From: Nitrosospira sp. | GTDB lineage: Bacteria; Pseudomonadota; Gammaproteobacteria; Burkholderiales; Nitrosomonadaceae | Direction: 5' to 3' | Length of the DNA: 64,000 nucleotides | NCBI GenBank assembly: GCA_013821425.1 | Contig: JACDGV010000005.1 | Span: 49,513 to 113,512 of the forward strand | Part shown: in pieces, positions 52,533 to 61,128 of the stretch | Layout of the letters: the number at the start of each line of letters is the position of its first letter | How positions within the stretch are numbered: position 1 is the first letter of the stretch | Position numbers and translations under genes: made by a program | The notes under the pieces: generated by a model | Databases searched by the model: none | The model's input: only the letters and a program-made list of their open reading frames with translations | Told to the model about the DNA's origin: nothing

Positions 52533-52563
52533 AAAAAGAGGCGCCAATCCAGCGCCTCTTTTT
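52533..52563 (+). terminator. Strong bidirectional rho-independent terminator
   Basis: AAAAAGAGGCGC (52533-52544), 7-nt loop, GCGCCTCTTTTT (52552-52563). The 12-bp stem has A-run and T-run on either side, so it works on both strands. It lies 52 bases after the DUF4398-OmpA gene. Confidence 0.92.
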
Positions 52564-52700
52564 GCTCACTTAGGCAGGGGCTTTATTCGCAAGGCAGCGC
52601 AGGCATCGCGTTATCCGCCATTATCCGTTAGCGGTGCGCCCTATCTTGAACAAGTGTCGATTGCTTTACAATCTGAAGCGATAATCAGCGAACAGCGGCA

Positions 52701-53696
52701 ATGGAAACGAGCAGCAAGGCTCCAAGAGATTTCTCCACCCTCCCCCCCGATCGCGTCCTGAACGCGCTTGAAAGCTTGGGGTTTCGCAGCGATGGCCGGC
52801 TGCTGGCGCTCAACAGCTACGAAAACAGGGTCTATCAAACCGGCATAGAGGAGGCCGACCCGCTGGTGGCAAAATTCTATCGCCCCCTACGCTGGACCGA
52901 AGCGGCCATACTCGAGGAACACGCCTTCGTGCAGGAACTGGCCGAGCGCGAAATTCCTGTCGTGCCCGCGTTGGTGGTGGATGGAGCGACGCTGCACAGT
53001 TTTGAGGGATTTCGCTTCGCTGTCTTTCCAAAACACGGTGGCCGCGCGCCGGAACTGGAAGATCACCACACCCTGGAATGGATGGGGCGCTTTCTTGGCC
53101 GCATCCATGCTATTGGCGCTCTCAAGTCGTTTCGCGAACGCCCCACGCTGGACATCACCAGCTTCGGGGAACAGCCGCGCGATTATCTGCTGGCGCATGA
53201 CTTTATTCCGGCTGATCTTGACGCGGCCTACCGCAGCGCAGTAGATCAGGCTCTAGAGGGCGTGCGCCACTGCTTTGCGCGTGCGGGTGACGTGCGCGCA
53301 TTGCGCCTGCATGGCGACTGTCACCCGGGCAATGTGTTATGGACGGACGAAGGCCCGCATTTCGTGGATTTTGACGACAGCCGCATGGGGCCGGCGGTGC
53401 AGGACTTGTGGATGCTATTATCGGGCGAGCGCACCGCCATGGTGCGGCAATTAACCGACGTTTTGGCCGGGTATGAGGATTTTTGTGATTTCGACGAACG
53501 CGAACTGCATCTGATAGAGGCGTTACGCACCCTGCGTCTTATCCATTATGCGGCATGGCTGGCGCAGCGCTGGGATGATCCCGCATTCAGGCAGGCGTTT
53601 CCCTGGTTCAATACCCAGCGCTATTGGCAGGACCGCGTCCTTGAGCTACGCGAACAAATCGCGCTTATGGATGAGTTGCCGCTATGGCAAGCATAA
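52701..53696 (+). CDS. srkA: Stress-response kinase A (SrkA/YihE)
   Basis: 331 residues, aminoglycoside-phosphotransferase-like fold. Start motif RVLNALESLGFRSDGRLLALNSYENRVYQ, catalytic loop LRLHGDCHPGNVLW and metal Asp in HFVDFDDSRMGP. Known as a Ser/Thr protein kinase that protects from stress-induced death in E. coli. Normal length. Upstream is a terminator, so it starts its own transcript; ychJ follows. Confidence 0.93.
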   Translation: METSSKAPRDFSTLPPDRVLNALESLGFRSDGRLLALNSYENRVYQTGIEEADPLVAKFYRPLRWTEAAILEEHAFVQELAEREIPVVPALVVDGATLHSFEGFRFAVFPKHGGRAPELEDHHTLEWMGRFLGRIHAIGALKSFRERPTLDITSFGEQPRDYLLAHDFIPADLDAAYRSAVDQALEGVRHCFARAGDVRALRLHGDCHPGNVLWTDEGPHFVDFDDSRMGPAVQDLWMLLSGERTAMVRQLTDVLAGYEDFCDFDERELHLIEALRTLRLIHYAAWLAQRWDDPAFRQAFPWFNTQRYWQDRVLELREQIALMDELPLWQA

Positions 53697-53744
53697 GGTG
53701 GCAGGCATAATTTGAACACACTCAACCGACCCCTTCGGGTTTCT

Positions 53745-54184
53745 ATGGATACGAAAACGATGCCGTGCCCGTGCGGAGGCGCTGGGGCAGTGGTGAAGAC
53801 GTCGCAAAGCTCGCGATATTACCCCTGCTAAGACAGCAGCAAGAAATACGCGGACTGCTGCGGCCGCTATCTGGCGAAGCCCCCCCGACCGCCGAAGTAC
53901 TGATGCGTTCGCGCTATACAGCATATACGCTCGGCCGCGAGGATTACCTGCTGGCGACCTGGCATCCCCGCACGCGGCCGGCTTCGCTTGGACTGGCAAG
54001 CGAAGCCCAGCGCAAATGGCTGGGGCTGGACTTGAAGCGCCATCAACAGCCGGAACCGGATCACGCGGTGGTGGAATTCCTGGCACGCTACAAAGTCGGC
54101 GGTCGCGCGCATCGCTTGCATGAAACCAGCCGCTTCTTTCGCGAGGCCGGGCAGTGGTTCTATGTGGATGGCGATATTGGCTGA
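53745..54184 (+). pseudogene. ychJ: YchJ-family protein, damaged
   Basis: The 3' part reads well from SGEAPPTAEVLMRSRYTAYTL to the end, matching YchJ (UPF0225). The 5' part that should carry the SEC-C metal site is broken. From ATG 53745 it reads MDTKTMPCPCGG and then meets TAA at 53829-53831. After that the same frame gives SSKKYADCCGRYL, the expected YchJ sequence, and at about 53870 it slips to the frame of SGEAPP. So one stop and one lost base are needed to explain it. Otherwise the gene may start only at a later ATG. A real pseudogene or poor sequence. Confidence 0.75.
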
Positions 54185-54266
54185 GACCGTAAGCCCATAA
54201 CAGCAAAAACAGCGGATAATCTCTTAATGAAGATCGACCTGAAGGGGGTAAATGCCGGTCAGCCTG

Positions 54267-55121
54267 TCATGGATGTATGCGTAACGAACGATAGAGCTGC
54301 CGCGCCTGCTCTTCCTTGAGGGTATCGTTGATTTCCCTCATCACACTGCTCATATCGACGGCGTTCTCGATACGCTCGAAACGGCCCGTCAGCACCGTCT
54401 CCGGGCGAAGCTTGCTGCTTTGATAGAGCGACCACATCTCCATGCCATAATTGGTGACGAGCAGTGCAGGCGCAAAACGACCAAAGTAAGTGGCCAGGTT
54501 CTCGACATCCCGCAGCAGCATCTTGCAGGCTTGATTGTTAGCGGCGGCATCGATCGCCTGCGGCAGGTCGATGATGACAGGCCCAGTGCTATCGACGAGC
54601 ACGTTGTATTCGGACAGATCGCCGTGCACAATTCCGGCGCAGAGCATGCGCACTACCTGCATGATCAATATACCGTGATATTCGCGGGCCAGCTCCGCGG
54701 TAAGCACCAGGTCGTTAAGCCGCGGCGCGGCATTCCCCTCGCAGTCCGTCACCAATTCCATTAGCAGCACGCCCTCATGGAAGTTATATGGCTTGGGGGC
54801 GCGCACGCCCGCTGCAGCAAGCCGGTACAAGGCATCCACCTCGGCACTCTGCCAGGCTTCTTCCTGCGCTTTGCGCCCATAGCTGGTGCCTTTTTCCATG
54901 GCACGGGCGCGGCGGCTGTTTTTTGTTTTCCTGCCTTCCGTGTAATCTGCGCTCTGGCGGAAACTGCGCTTGCTGGCCTCCTTATAAACCTTGGCGCAAC
55001 AAACCTCGTCCCCGCAGCGCACCACGTAAACCGCGGCTTCCTTGCCGCTCATCAACTGCCGGATGACTTCGCTGACGAGACCATCCTGTACGAGCGGTTC
55101 AAGTCTCTTGGGAGTTTTCAT
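54267..55121 (-). CDS. RIO1-family serine protein kinase
   Basis: 284 residues from ATG 55121; earlier in-frame sequence looks non-coding. RIO kinase: SGKEAAVYVVRCGDEVCCAKVYKE holds the ATP-binding lysine, catalytic loop is IVHGDLSEYNVLV, metal-binding Asp in VIIDLPQAID. RIO kinases are universal in archaea and eukaryotes, where they act in ribosome maturation; bacterial copies have unknown role. Another kinase of a related fold (SrkA) is 0.6 kb away. Confidence 0.92.
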   Translation of the reverse strand: MKTPKRLEPLVQDGLVSEVIRQLMSGKEAAVYVVRCGDEVCCAKVYKEASKRSFRQSADYTEGRKTKNSRRARAMEKGTSYGRKAQEEAWQSAEVDALYRLAAAGVRAPKPYNFHEGVLLMELVTDCEGNAAPRLNDLVLTAELAREYHGILIMQVVRMLCAGIVHGDLSEYNVLVDSTGPVIIDLPQAIDAAANNQACKMLLRDVENLATYFGRFAPALLVTNYGMEMWSLYQSSKLRPETVLTGRFERIENAVDMSSVMREINDTLKEEQARQLYRSLRIHP

Positions 55122-55411
55122 AGGCGCCCTGTAGTTGCGCTGATACCCGCCATGCGGGTTTCGACGGGAATACGGGATGAGGAAGTGGAAGGGCAAAATC
55201 GGTAAGGAATGGCAATCGGAAGTAGATTTCTCGCCTTGTGGCCGCCCATGTATTTCGTAAAAGTGTTCAGGTGTCGATCCTCTCCATTAAAGTCTTCTCG
55301 GGGCACTTCTCTACCGCTCCTATTACGCTGCGGCAACTCTTCGTACTTCTATGACCCGCAAATGCTCGTACTGTTCACATTGACATCGTTAGTATCATTG
55401 ACATGATCATG

Positions 55412-55612
55412 TCAATCCCTGGCTTCGCCCGCTTTCTCCTGACCCGATGTCGGCTGACAGGTAAATACCTCACCGTCAATTATAACTTGGTTCGATGATC
55501 TGCATCCGTTCGCAATCCTGTCTGTAGCACTCTCATTACCGATGAGAAATCCGATTAACGCAAATAAAGTTAAAAGGACTACTTGCTTCATTTCTATTGG
55601 TTTGTTTCTCAC
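55412..55612 (-). CDS. Small exported or membrane-anchored protein
   Basis: 66 residues starting GTG 55612, chosen because AGGAG lies five bases before it; the ATG seven codons later has no site. One hydrophobic helix (VVLLTLFALIGFLIG) then a short polar tail with two cysteines (NGCRSSNQVII, FTCQPTS) able to form a disulfide. No family recognised. Confidence 0.55.
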   Translation of the reverse strand: MRNKPIEMKQVVLLTLFALIGFLIGNESATDRIANGCRSSNQVIIDGEVFTCQPTSGQEKAGEARD

Positions 55613-55981
55613 AGCTTCTCCTGGCTTTTAAGTAGCTGACCATAGATTTACCCCGTCCAACTTGCTAATCGCGGCTTGTCCAGCTCCCCGGATTAGCGAG
55701 ACGGTCAGTAAGTCCTGATTTACAAATCATTGTTGAGCCAATTCGCCTAGTGGGTGAAATACCCGAGCGAGCTAATGCGGCGGTTTGAATTGTAATCCTT
55801 CCGCCATGCTTGTGTTGAAAACGAGCTGCCGGCACAGGGCGAGACGAGCCTTTCGTTTCATAGACTAAGCGAGTAGTCACACCGGCTTCTCAGAAATAGC
55901 AATCAGTTTTAAGAAACGGGATGGCTATACAAAAAGCTCCGGCGACTCAATAAAAATCTTCTGGCAACAGACCTTTATCCC
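55613..55981. other. Non-coding or decayed stretch
   Basis: 369 bases. Minus-strand reading frame 55665-55880 gives a 71-residue sequence with no ribosome site and unlikely composition; I do not call it. No tRNA T-loop is present. Nothing else identified. Confidence 0.45.
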
Positions 55982-56010
55982 TTGACAAAAGCATGGTCTT
56001 CACATATTAT
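55982..56010 (+). promoter_or_regulatory. Strong sigma-70 promoter of a small gene
   Basis: TTGACA at 55982-55987, exact 17-base spacer, TATTAT at 56005-56010. Five of six -10 bases and all -35 bases match consensus. It drives the 43-residue gene starting at 56092. Confidence 0.85.
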
Positions 56011-56031
56011 TCACATATGGTTCACAAATAC
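55999..56031 (+). repeat. Three 11-bp phased TTCACA repeats over the promoter
   Basis: TTCACATATTA (55999-56009), TTCACATATGG (56010-56020), TTCACAAATAC (56021-56031). Exact 11-base period, one helical turn, covering the -10 box and the likely start of transcription. Could be binding units for a regulator on one face of the DNA. Confidence 0.65.
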
Positions 56032-56091
56032 TTAACAGTAGAGATTGGAAGTAGCGCAAGCTTTGCAATTAATCGAACAAGGAGAGGGAAG

Positions 56092-56223
56092 ATGAAAGCC
56101 GAAAACATGAAACCGAAAAGCAGTAAGGATGAAAGCACCAAAAATGAAAGCAACAAAGACGATAATATGATTGCCTTGACTTTGCTCGGCGTGTTAGCGG
56201 GGTTGATGGGGTTGGCCTCGTAA
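56092..56223 (+). CDS. 43-residue Lys-rich membrane miniprotein
   Basis: ATG 56092 has AAGGAG seven bases upstream. The first 26 residues are very polar (KSSKDESTKNESNKDD), the last 17 (MIALTLLGVLAGLMGLAS) are one short membrane helix, so a C-tail anchor. No cysteine, no family recognised. It has its own promoter (55982-56010) and terminator (56311-56332), giving a transcript of about 310 bases. The untranslated 5' and 3' parts are long for such a small gene, so the RNA might have a second role. Confidence 0.7.
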   Translation: MKAENMKPKSSKDESTKNESNKDDNMIALTLLGVLAGLMGLAS

Positions 56224-56310
56224 GGGCAAGGATAACCAGGAAGCCGACATAACGATCTCCACTGCCCGCACCTCTGGCAGAAGGAAGGTGTACTACGGCT
56301 TGCCCAGACC

Positions 56311-56332
56311 AACCCGCTTCGGCGGGTTTTTT
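56311..56332 (+). terminator. Rho-independent terminator with UUCG loop
   Basis: AACCCGC (56311-56317), TTCG tetraloop, GCGGGTT (56322-56328), then four more Ts. Seven-bp stem closed by the extra-stable C(UUCG)G loop. Ends the miniprotein transcript. Confidence 0.92.
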
Positions 56333-57046
56333 ATTTCCCGTGACAAGTGTTTACAACTCCCCAAGATCATTCGTGTCAATGGCGGTACATCATATTTGGC
56401 GAAAAGATCATTCAGGGCAAGCCCAATATTTGCGGACGAACGTGGTGTGTGTGCGACTCGGAGGCAAAAATGCCTACGATCAATAAGTACGTCGACGTCG
56501 ATACGTTCTGTGAGCTACACTCCTGCAACCATACCTGATCTGCATAACTTGAACTCCTGTCGCATCCCATGAATAAAGGACGCTCCGCATCCCGGCATTT
56601 GGCGGGCTAATTTCGCTTTTCCACTTTTGCTTTTATATAGGCACATTAACTCTGAGCAAGTTTTTCAGAGCGAGACAGCCCAAATATTACAAGCCTATCG
56701 TGCGCTTTCCTTAATAACTACTGCTTCCCCTTAATGCTATAAGGCTTGCCATATACTTTAGACATAAAACTGTTGACAAAGTATATATTTCTCGATAACC
56801 TTCTTCACTACACACTGCAGAGTAGTTGATCGGGCAGGGAGTGGGTCCATTTCTATAGCTAATAGTTTTAAGTTAATTAATTTAATTTAATTTAAATTAA
56901 TACAATCAGGGTCTTCCCAATTACCGGAGCATCGACTGGGCTTAGGATGAAGTCACCTTATCCCCTTGAATTCCTGGTCAGACGATTCAGGCATTGGGGC
57001 TGCAATGGCTCAAAAACAGACTTTTATCTGAGAGTGACATAAAATT
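56333..57046. other. Low-GC spacer
   Basis: 714 bases with no supportable gene; a Cys-rich 63-codon frame (56347-56538) has no ribosome site. It has a TTGACA at 56773-56778 without a matching -10. An extremely AT-rich run lies at 56870-56902, made of TAATT/AATTT pentamers. Confidence 0.5.
56870..56902. repeat. AT-only pentamer tract
   Basis: A 33-base run of TTAAT/TTTAA units with only one G and one C, in otherwise mixed sequence. Could be slippage, bent DNA, or an UP-type element before the small gene at 57047. Confidence 0.6.
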
Positions 57047-57292
57047 ATGAACACACCAAAAGACTTTTCTGCAAACGAGGAGATTGGATCAACTCCGAAT
57101 TTGATTAGGTCCGAAGAGTATTCGGGCACGCCCTTGGTATGGCTGTTCCTTTTCGCAACATTTGGTTTCATGTTGTATGAATCGTTGCAGTCCTCTCTTT
57201 CAACAGGGCGTATTTGGCCAGTGATTTTTATTTTGGTACTTTTTCTGTTACTTGTGGATTCCTGTCTTGAGATGAAGCAACGCAAGCATTAG
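57047..57292 (+). CDS. Small two-helix membrane protein
   Basis: 81 residues. Polar N-terminus of about 25 residues, then two membrane helices (about 29-45, TPLVWLFLFATFGFML, and 57-74, WPVIFILVLFLLLVD) and a charged tail. No family recognised. The ribosome site is weak (GAGAG). Called mainly on its coherent membrane pattern. Confidence 0.5.
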   Translation: MNTPKDFSANEEIGSTPNLIRSEEYSGTPLVWLFLFATFGFMLYESLQSSLSTGRIWPVIFILVLFLLLVDSCLEMKQRKH

Positions 57293-57580
57293 GCTGCTTT
57301 CCTGGAGGCTAACGCGTTTTCGTCTGGGATTAGGAGTGTGATTGGGAAGCGCTATCTGCACCTGCCGGATGACCAGTTGGCTTCAGCGACTCGAGGGCTG
57401 GGGCGGTATTTTAAATTGGAACGGGATGTGGCATCTTAAGGAAAACAAAAACTGGTCCTTCCTGCCATATAACGGCCGAGCTTACATCCCGGTTGCACTC
57501 GTCCAGCGAAAGCAGAAACAGTTGATAACCTCTACTTCCCTCTTGACGAAGAGCCTGGTCAAAAAATGGATGCGGTGTAA

Positions 57581-58618
57581 CTACGGCTTGAGACCGGTCA
57601 CGATGCTGTAATAGCCAAAGGCTGGACGCACCTGGATCTCACAAAATCCCGCATCGCTCAACATGGCGGACAGCTCCGTGGAAGAATAGGACTTCCCCTC
57701 CGTCCATCCCATCATGAGCATGCTAAATGCGGCCGCAGCGAAAGGCCCGGATTTGTCCTCGTTATAGAGTATTCCATGGATGATGATGCGCCCCCCCCGC
57801 GGCAGACTATTGAAGCTCTTCGCGGTAAGAAAGCTGCATTTCTCGGGAGGCCAGTCATTATAAACGGTGGAATAAAAGTGAAGATCGGCTGCCGGCAGTT
57901 CATCACGCCACATGTCTCCTTCGTATGTCCTGATGCGATCTTGCACTCCATGCTGTGCAATGAACTCGTTGGCAATCTCGCACACCATAGGAAAATCGAA
58001 AACGATAGCTTGTAAATCGCTCCACTTTGATACGGCTCCAATCGAATGTGCGCCCGAACTTCCACCGATGTCGAGCATAATATGGTGAACGGAGAGATCC
58101 AGCACCTCCGGCCAGTGGAAGGCAGATGTGATGCTCATACTGTACATGCTGCGCGTAAATCTTCGTACGAGTTCGGTTTGCACCTCTTCGGGACGGTAAA
58201 TACCTGTCCCGCCATAAACTTGGGGCTCATCTGTGCGAATTGCCTTTTCCAGGCTTTTAAACGAATGTACTTGATCGTTTTCGATCATCAGATCCCACAT
58301 GTAGCCAAAATAGCTCTGGTTTTTCTTCAGCAGGTAGTGCTCGGCAGCTGCCGTCAACGAATAATGTCCCTCTTTTACCGATAAGAAACCCAGTGCTGTT
58401 GCCGTGGTCAGGATAGCCTCGGCCGGGCGCGCCTTGATGTTCAGCCTCTCGCAGATGACGGGTAGCGAAAGCTCGCCGTGTTCCAGCAGGGGAAAAACGC
58501 CGAGCTTGTGCGCAAGAAGGAGCGCGGGATAACCATAAATTCCGAGGACAACATCCCATAGTTTTCTGTCATCGGGTGCCTGCGGGTTCTGGGCTTCTGT
58601 AGAAACTTCATCTGTCAT
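57581..58618 (-). CDS. SAM-dependent O-methyltransferase (plant/fungal OMT-like)
   Basis: 345 residues. N-terminal winged-helix dimerisation domain (about 20-105: LPVICERLNIKARPAEAILTTATALGF), then a class I SAM fold with MLDIGGSSGAHSI at about 186-198 and FDFPMVC. The catalytic region HFYSTVYNDWPPEKC fits the acetylserotonin/hydroxyneurosporene type. GAGG lies before ATG 58618. Substrate unknown. The SRPBCC gene is 124 bases upstream on the same strand, so they may act on one small molecule. Confidence 0.85.
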   Translation of the reverse strand: MTDEVSTEAQNPQAPDDRKLWDVVLGIYGYPALLLAHKLGVFPLLEHGELSLPVICERLNIKARPAEAILTTATALGFLSVKEGHYSLTAAAEHYLLKKNQSYFGYMWDLMIENDQVHSFKSLEKAIRTDEPQVYGGTGIYRPEEVQTELVRRFTRSMYSMSITSAFHWPEVLDLSVHHIMLDIGGSSGAHSIGAVSKWSDLQAIVFDFPMVCEIANEFIAQHGVQDRIRTYEGDMWRDELPAADLHFYSTVYNDWPPEKCSFLTAKSFNSLPRGGRIIIHGILYNEDKSGPFAAAAFSMLMMGWTEGKSYSSTELSAMLSDAGFCEIQVRPAFGYYSIVTGLKP

Positions 58619-58741
58619 AAGTAATCCTCGTGCCGATCGGAATGCTGAAACTATTATCCGTCAACGACAATGTCGGGCGTAAAAAGATTTTTCGGCTCCA
58701 GTCGCAAGTCGCATTCTCAAAAAATTGCAAGCAGGCTTCCG

Positions 58742-59251
58742 TCAGAGTCGACCTGCTGTCGCGGAGTTACCGCTTTCAACCAGACGTTTTATATTTTCTA
58801 CGGTGCGAACCGCACCGTCCTGAATCGCACTCCGGACCAACTGCTCGAAAGGCCGCATAAATACCTTGAGTTCAAGCAATTCAAAAGTAAAACTCAATTC
58901 AGTCACATCTCCCCTGCTTTGGGGTCCTAATTCGTAAAGGCAGCGATAAGGCTCAACAACACCCGCAAAGGCCAATCGCGTCGGCGGTTCATAAATCGCA
59001 ATGCGGAATTTAGATTCCGAGCGTTGGCCATGGTCTACGCGCACCTGCCTTGCTACGGTTCCCAACTTTACGGGCCCATCAGTGAGACATTCAAGTTCCT
59101 GTACTTCCGGCGACCATCTCGGATAATTAAGAAATAAATCGTCGGCAATAAACTTGAAGACTTCAGCAGCGGATGACTTGACCAGGATGCTCTTCTTGCC
59201 GACCACTGGATCAGCGGGGCCCAGATTGAACATGGAGCCTAAATTGAACAT
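58742..59251 (-). CDS. SRPBCC (START-like) protein
   Basis: 169 residues. Ligand-cavity fold: SILVKSSAAEVFKFIADD at the N-terminus, ELECLTDGPVKLGTVARQVRVDHG in the middle and a long C-terminal helix (FMRPFEQLVRSAIQDGAVRTVENIKRL). Such proteins bind or cyclise lipids or polyketides. The start has a tandem duplication, MFNLGS then MFNLGP, so two start codons 18 bases apart are possible (59251 and 59233). Likely in one transcript with the O-methyltransferase. Confidence 0.82.
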   Translation of the reverse strand: MFNLGSMFNLGPADPVVGKKSILVKSSAAEVFKFIADDLFLNYPRWSPEVQELECLTDGPVKLGTVARQVRVDHGQRSESKFRIAIYEPPTRLAFAGVVEPYRCLYELGPQSRGDVTELSFTFELLELKVFMRPFEQLVRSAIQDGAVRTVENIKRLVESGNSATAGRL

Positions 59252-59710
59252 ATTATGTCGTCCCTGCGCTTCGCCTGAAGATTAGCAACAAGCAAGAGCG
59301 ATTGATTGCCATGACTCGGTACGCGCTACAGGACTTCGAAGGAAATGACGATCATTGTCGCGTTTAGACATGTCCTCCGCAACACGTTTGGCTTATTTAA
59401 TTTTCTCCATAGATCCGTCCTAATAAAGACGCAGTGCCTACTGGACCGAGGTACCAACGGAGAGCATAGGGGGAGAAGCAGTGACCGACCACCTGATGAC
59501 AGCCGAGCAACTGGGCGAGGACCTGCCGCGCCAATGGTACTAAAGCCGTTTTTGCGCTATAAAGTACATGCAGGGGCAGCAGTCAACCTTGCCGGGCTCT
59601 ACTTTAACTTTTAGATCAACCGGTTTTCAAGTTTGCTACTTTCGAATTGTCAAGAGCTTATCGAAGTCAGCTGAGCCTGCATTATTTTGCAATATCATAA
59701 GGAGACTGAT
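59252..59710. other. Spacer with possible gene debris
   Basis: 459 bases. A short coding-like stretch near 59480-59536 reads AVTDHLMTAEQLGEDLPRQWY then stop, which faintly resembles the N-terminus of Uma2-type proteins; too short to call. No ribosome site. The promoter of the FMN reductase gene should be in the last part. Confidence 0.4.
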
Positions 59711-60280
59711 ATGAGTGATTACCAAGTTGGCGTAGTGGTAGGAAGCCTTCGCCGTGATTCCTTCAACCGCAGGCTGGCTGACGCCATAGTGAAACTGGGG
59801 CCGGCCGAATTCTCCTTCAGGCAACTGCAAATCGGGGATCTGCCGCTCTACAATCAGGATGATGACGACAACCCCGCAGAGCAGGTCAAGCGCCTGAAAG
59901 TCGAGATCGCGGAGTCCGATGGCATTCTGTTTGTCACCCCGGAATACAACCGGTCCATGCCCGGCGTCCTTAAGAATGCCCTTGATCATGCCTCCCGGCC
60001 ATACGGCCAGAGCGCCTGGGCAGGCAAACCGGCGGGCGTCATCGGTGCTTCCATCGGCTCCATAGGAACGGCCGTAGCCCAGCAGCATCTGCGAAATTCG
60101 CTGGCCTACCTTGACATGCCGACGCTCGGGCAGCCTGAAGCTTTTATCCATGTAAAGGAGGGGTTGTTTGACGAAAGCGGAAATATTGGCAATGAAGATA
60201 GCAGGAAATTCCTCCAGAACTGGATGGACCGCTACGTTGCTTGGGTAAAAAAACACGTCGGCAAACGCGGAGATTTATAG
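59711..60280 (+). CDS. NADPH-dependent FMN reductase family protein
   Basis: 189 residues from ATG 59711 with AAGGAGA upstream. Flavodoxin-like fold with GSLRRDSFNRRLA (FMN phosphate loop, 11-23) and FVTPEYNRSMPGVLKNALDHAS. It would reduce quinones, azo dyes or chromate with NAD(P)H. Complete. Next to decayed mobility genes, so possibly cargo. Confidence 0.92.
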   Translation: MSDYQVGVVVGSLRRDSFNRRLADAIVKLGPAEFSFRQLQIGDLPLYNQDDDDNPAEQVKRLKVEIAESDGILFVTPEYNRSMPGVLKNALDHASRPYGQSAWAGKPAGVIGASIGSIGTAVAQQHLRNSLAYLDMPTLGQPEAFIHVKEGLFDESGNIGNEDSRKFLQNWMDRYVAWVKKHVGKRGDL

Positions 60281-60397
60281 ATGGGCAGGGCTGCCTCTCT
60301 GTCCCCATTTCGCGAGAATGGGGCTGGATTTCTTACTGTCGCTCAAGCGAAGTCTCGGATTTCCCGGCCCGGAAACCCGATTCTCAGTCCAAAGACC

Positions 60398-61128
60398 GAT
60401 CCAAGGCGATTCATCCTTTCTCCCTTCGCTTAACTATTGAAGAGCGCTCACGGCTGGCAGACGCAGCCGGGAACCAACCCATCGGGGCCTATATCCACAA
60501 ATATACGGGCATCAAAACTCGGGAGGAGCGCGACAGGCTGGGCGATGATGAGAAAGACCTGCCCTCTATAGAGCAGGCCAAGGACGCGATCTTGGCACGC
60601 ATGACCGGGATGCTCAGGCGCAAAATCCAGGAAATCGAAACCGGGTCAGCGCCTCCAGTCCGCTTCCTTCGCATTCCGCAGGAACCAGATCGTCCAGCGG
60701 CAGCGTGACGAACGCGCACAGCTTGAAAAGGATCACGCTATGCGCTGGGAGAAGGAGAGCCTGGCGCGCACGCAGCGCATGTCAACCGGTTTTCGGGATA
60801 TATGGGACCGGTTGACGGGCAGATATTGCGAAATCCGACGGCAGAACGAATTCGAGACTCTGAAGGCCATGCAGCGCGACCGCGCGAAAAGGGATGCACT
60901 GATTTTTCGACATCTGGAAGAAAGGCAGTCCCTGCATCGCCAACGTGCACTGGTAAGGCAGGAACAGATGAGGCGGGTGAAACGTTGCATCGCGATATCG
61001 CTGATTACATGAAGATGGCCGGAAAAGAAGCGCCTGACCTGAAGTCACATTTCCATGAAGTAAATCGAGGGCAAAGTCGTTTGGCACGGACACGGAATCA
61101 TGAGTCTATCTTCGAGCGCGAGATTTAG
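60398..61128 (+). pseudogene. Scar of MobC and relaxase mobilisation genes
   Basis: At 60400-60500 the frame reads KDRSKAIHPFSLRLTIEERS and PIGAYI, the start of a MobC-like relaxosome protein. From about 60540 (SIEQAKDAILARMTGMLRRK) it reads like the C-terminal coil of a relaxase. It slips frame at about 60645, continues as RDIWDRLTGRYCEIRRQNE and LEERQSLHRQRALVRQEQ, slips again at about 60978 and ends as TLHRDIADYMKMAG. The catalytic relaxase domain with its tyrosine and HxH is missing. So a big internal deletion plus two frameshifts: a dead mobilisable element. Confidence 0.7.

Noticed and set aside
55665..55880. 71-codon minus-strand frame, and a tRNA-like stretch (TGATTTGTAAATCA) inside it
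   Set aside because: The frame has no ribosome site. The anticodon-like hairpin has no matching D-arm, T-loop or acceptor stem.
56347..56538. Cys-rich 63-codon frame just after the UUCG terminator
   Set aside because: GTG start without a ribosome site and directly behind a terminator; no homology recognised.
57342..57611. 89-codon plus-strand frame overlapping the methyltransferase end
   Set aside because: It overlaps a well-supported gene on the other strand and has no ribosome site.
59480..59536. Uma2-like N-terminal fragment
   Set aside because: Only about 20 residues and a weak resemblance; not enough to call a pseudogene.
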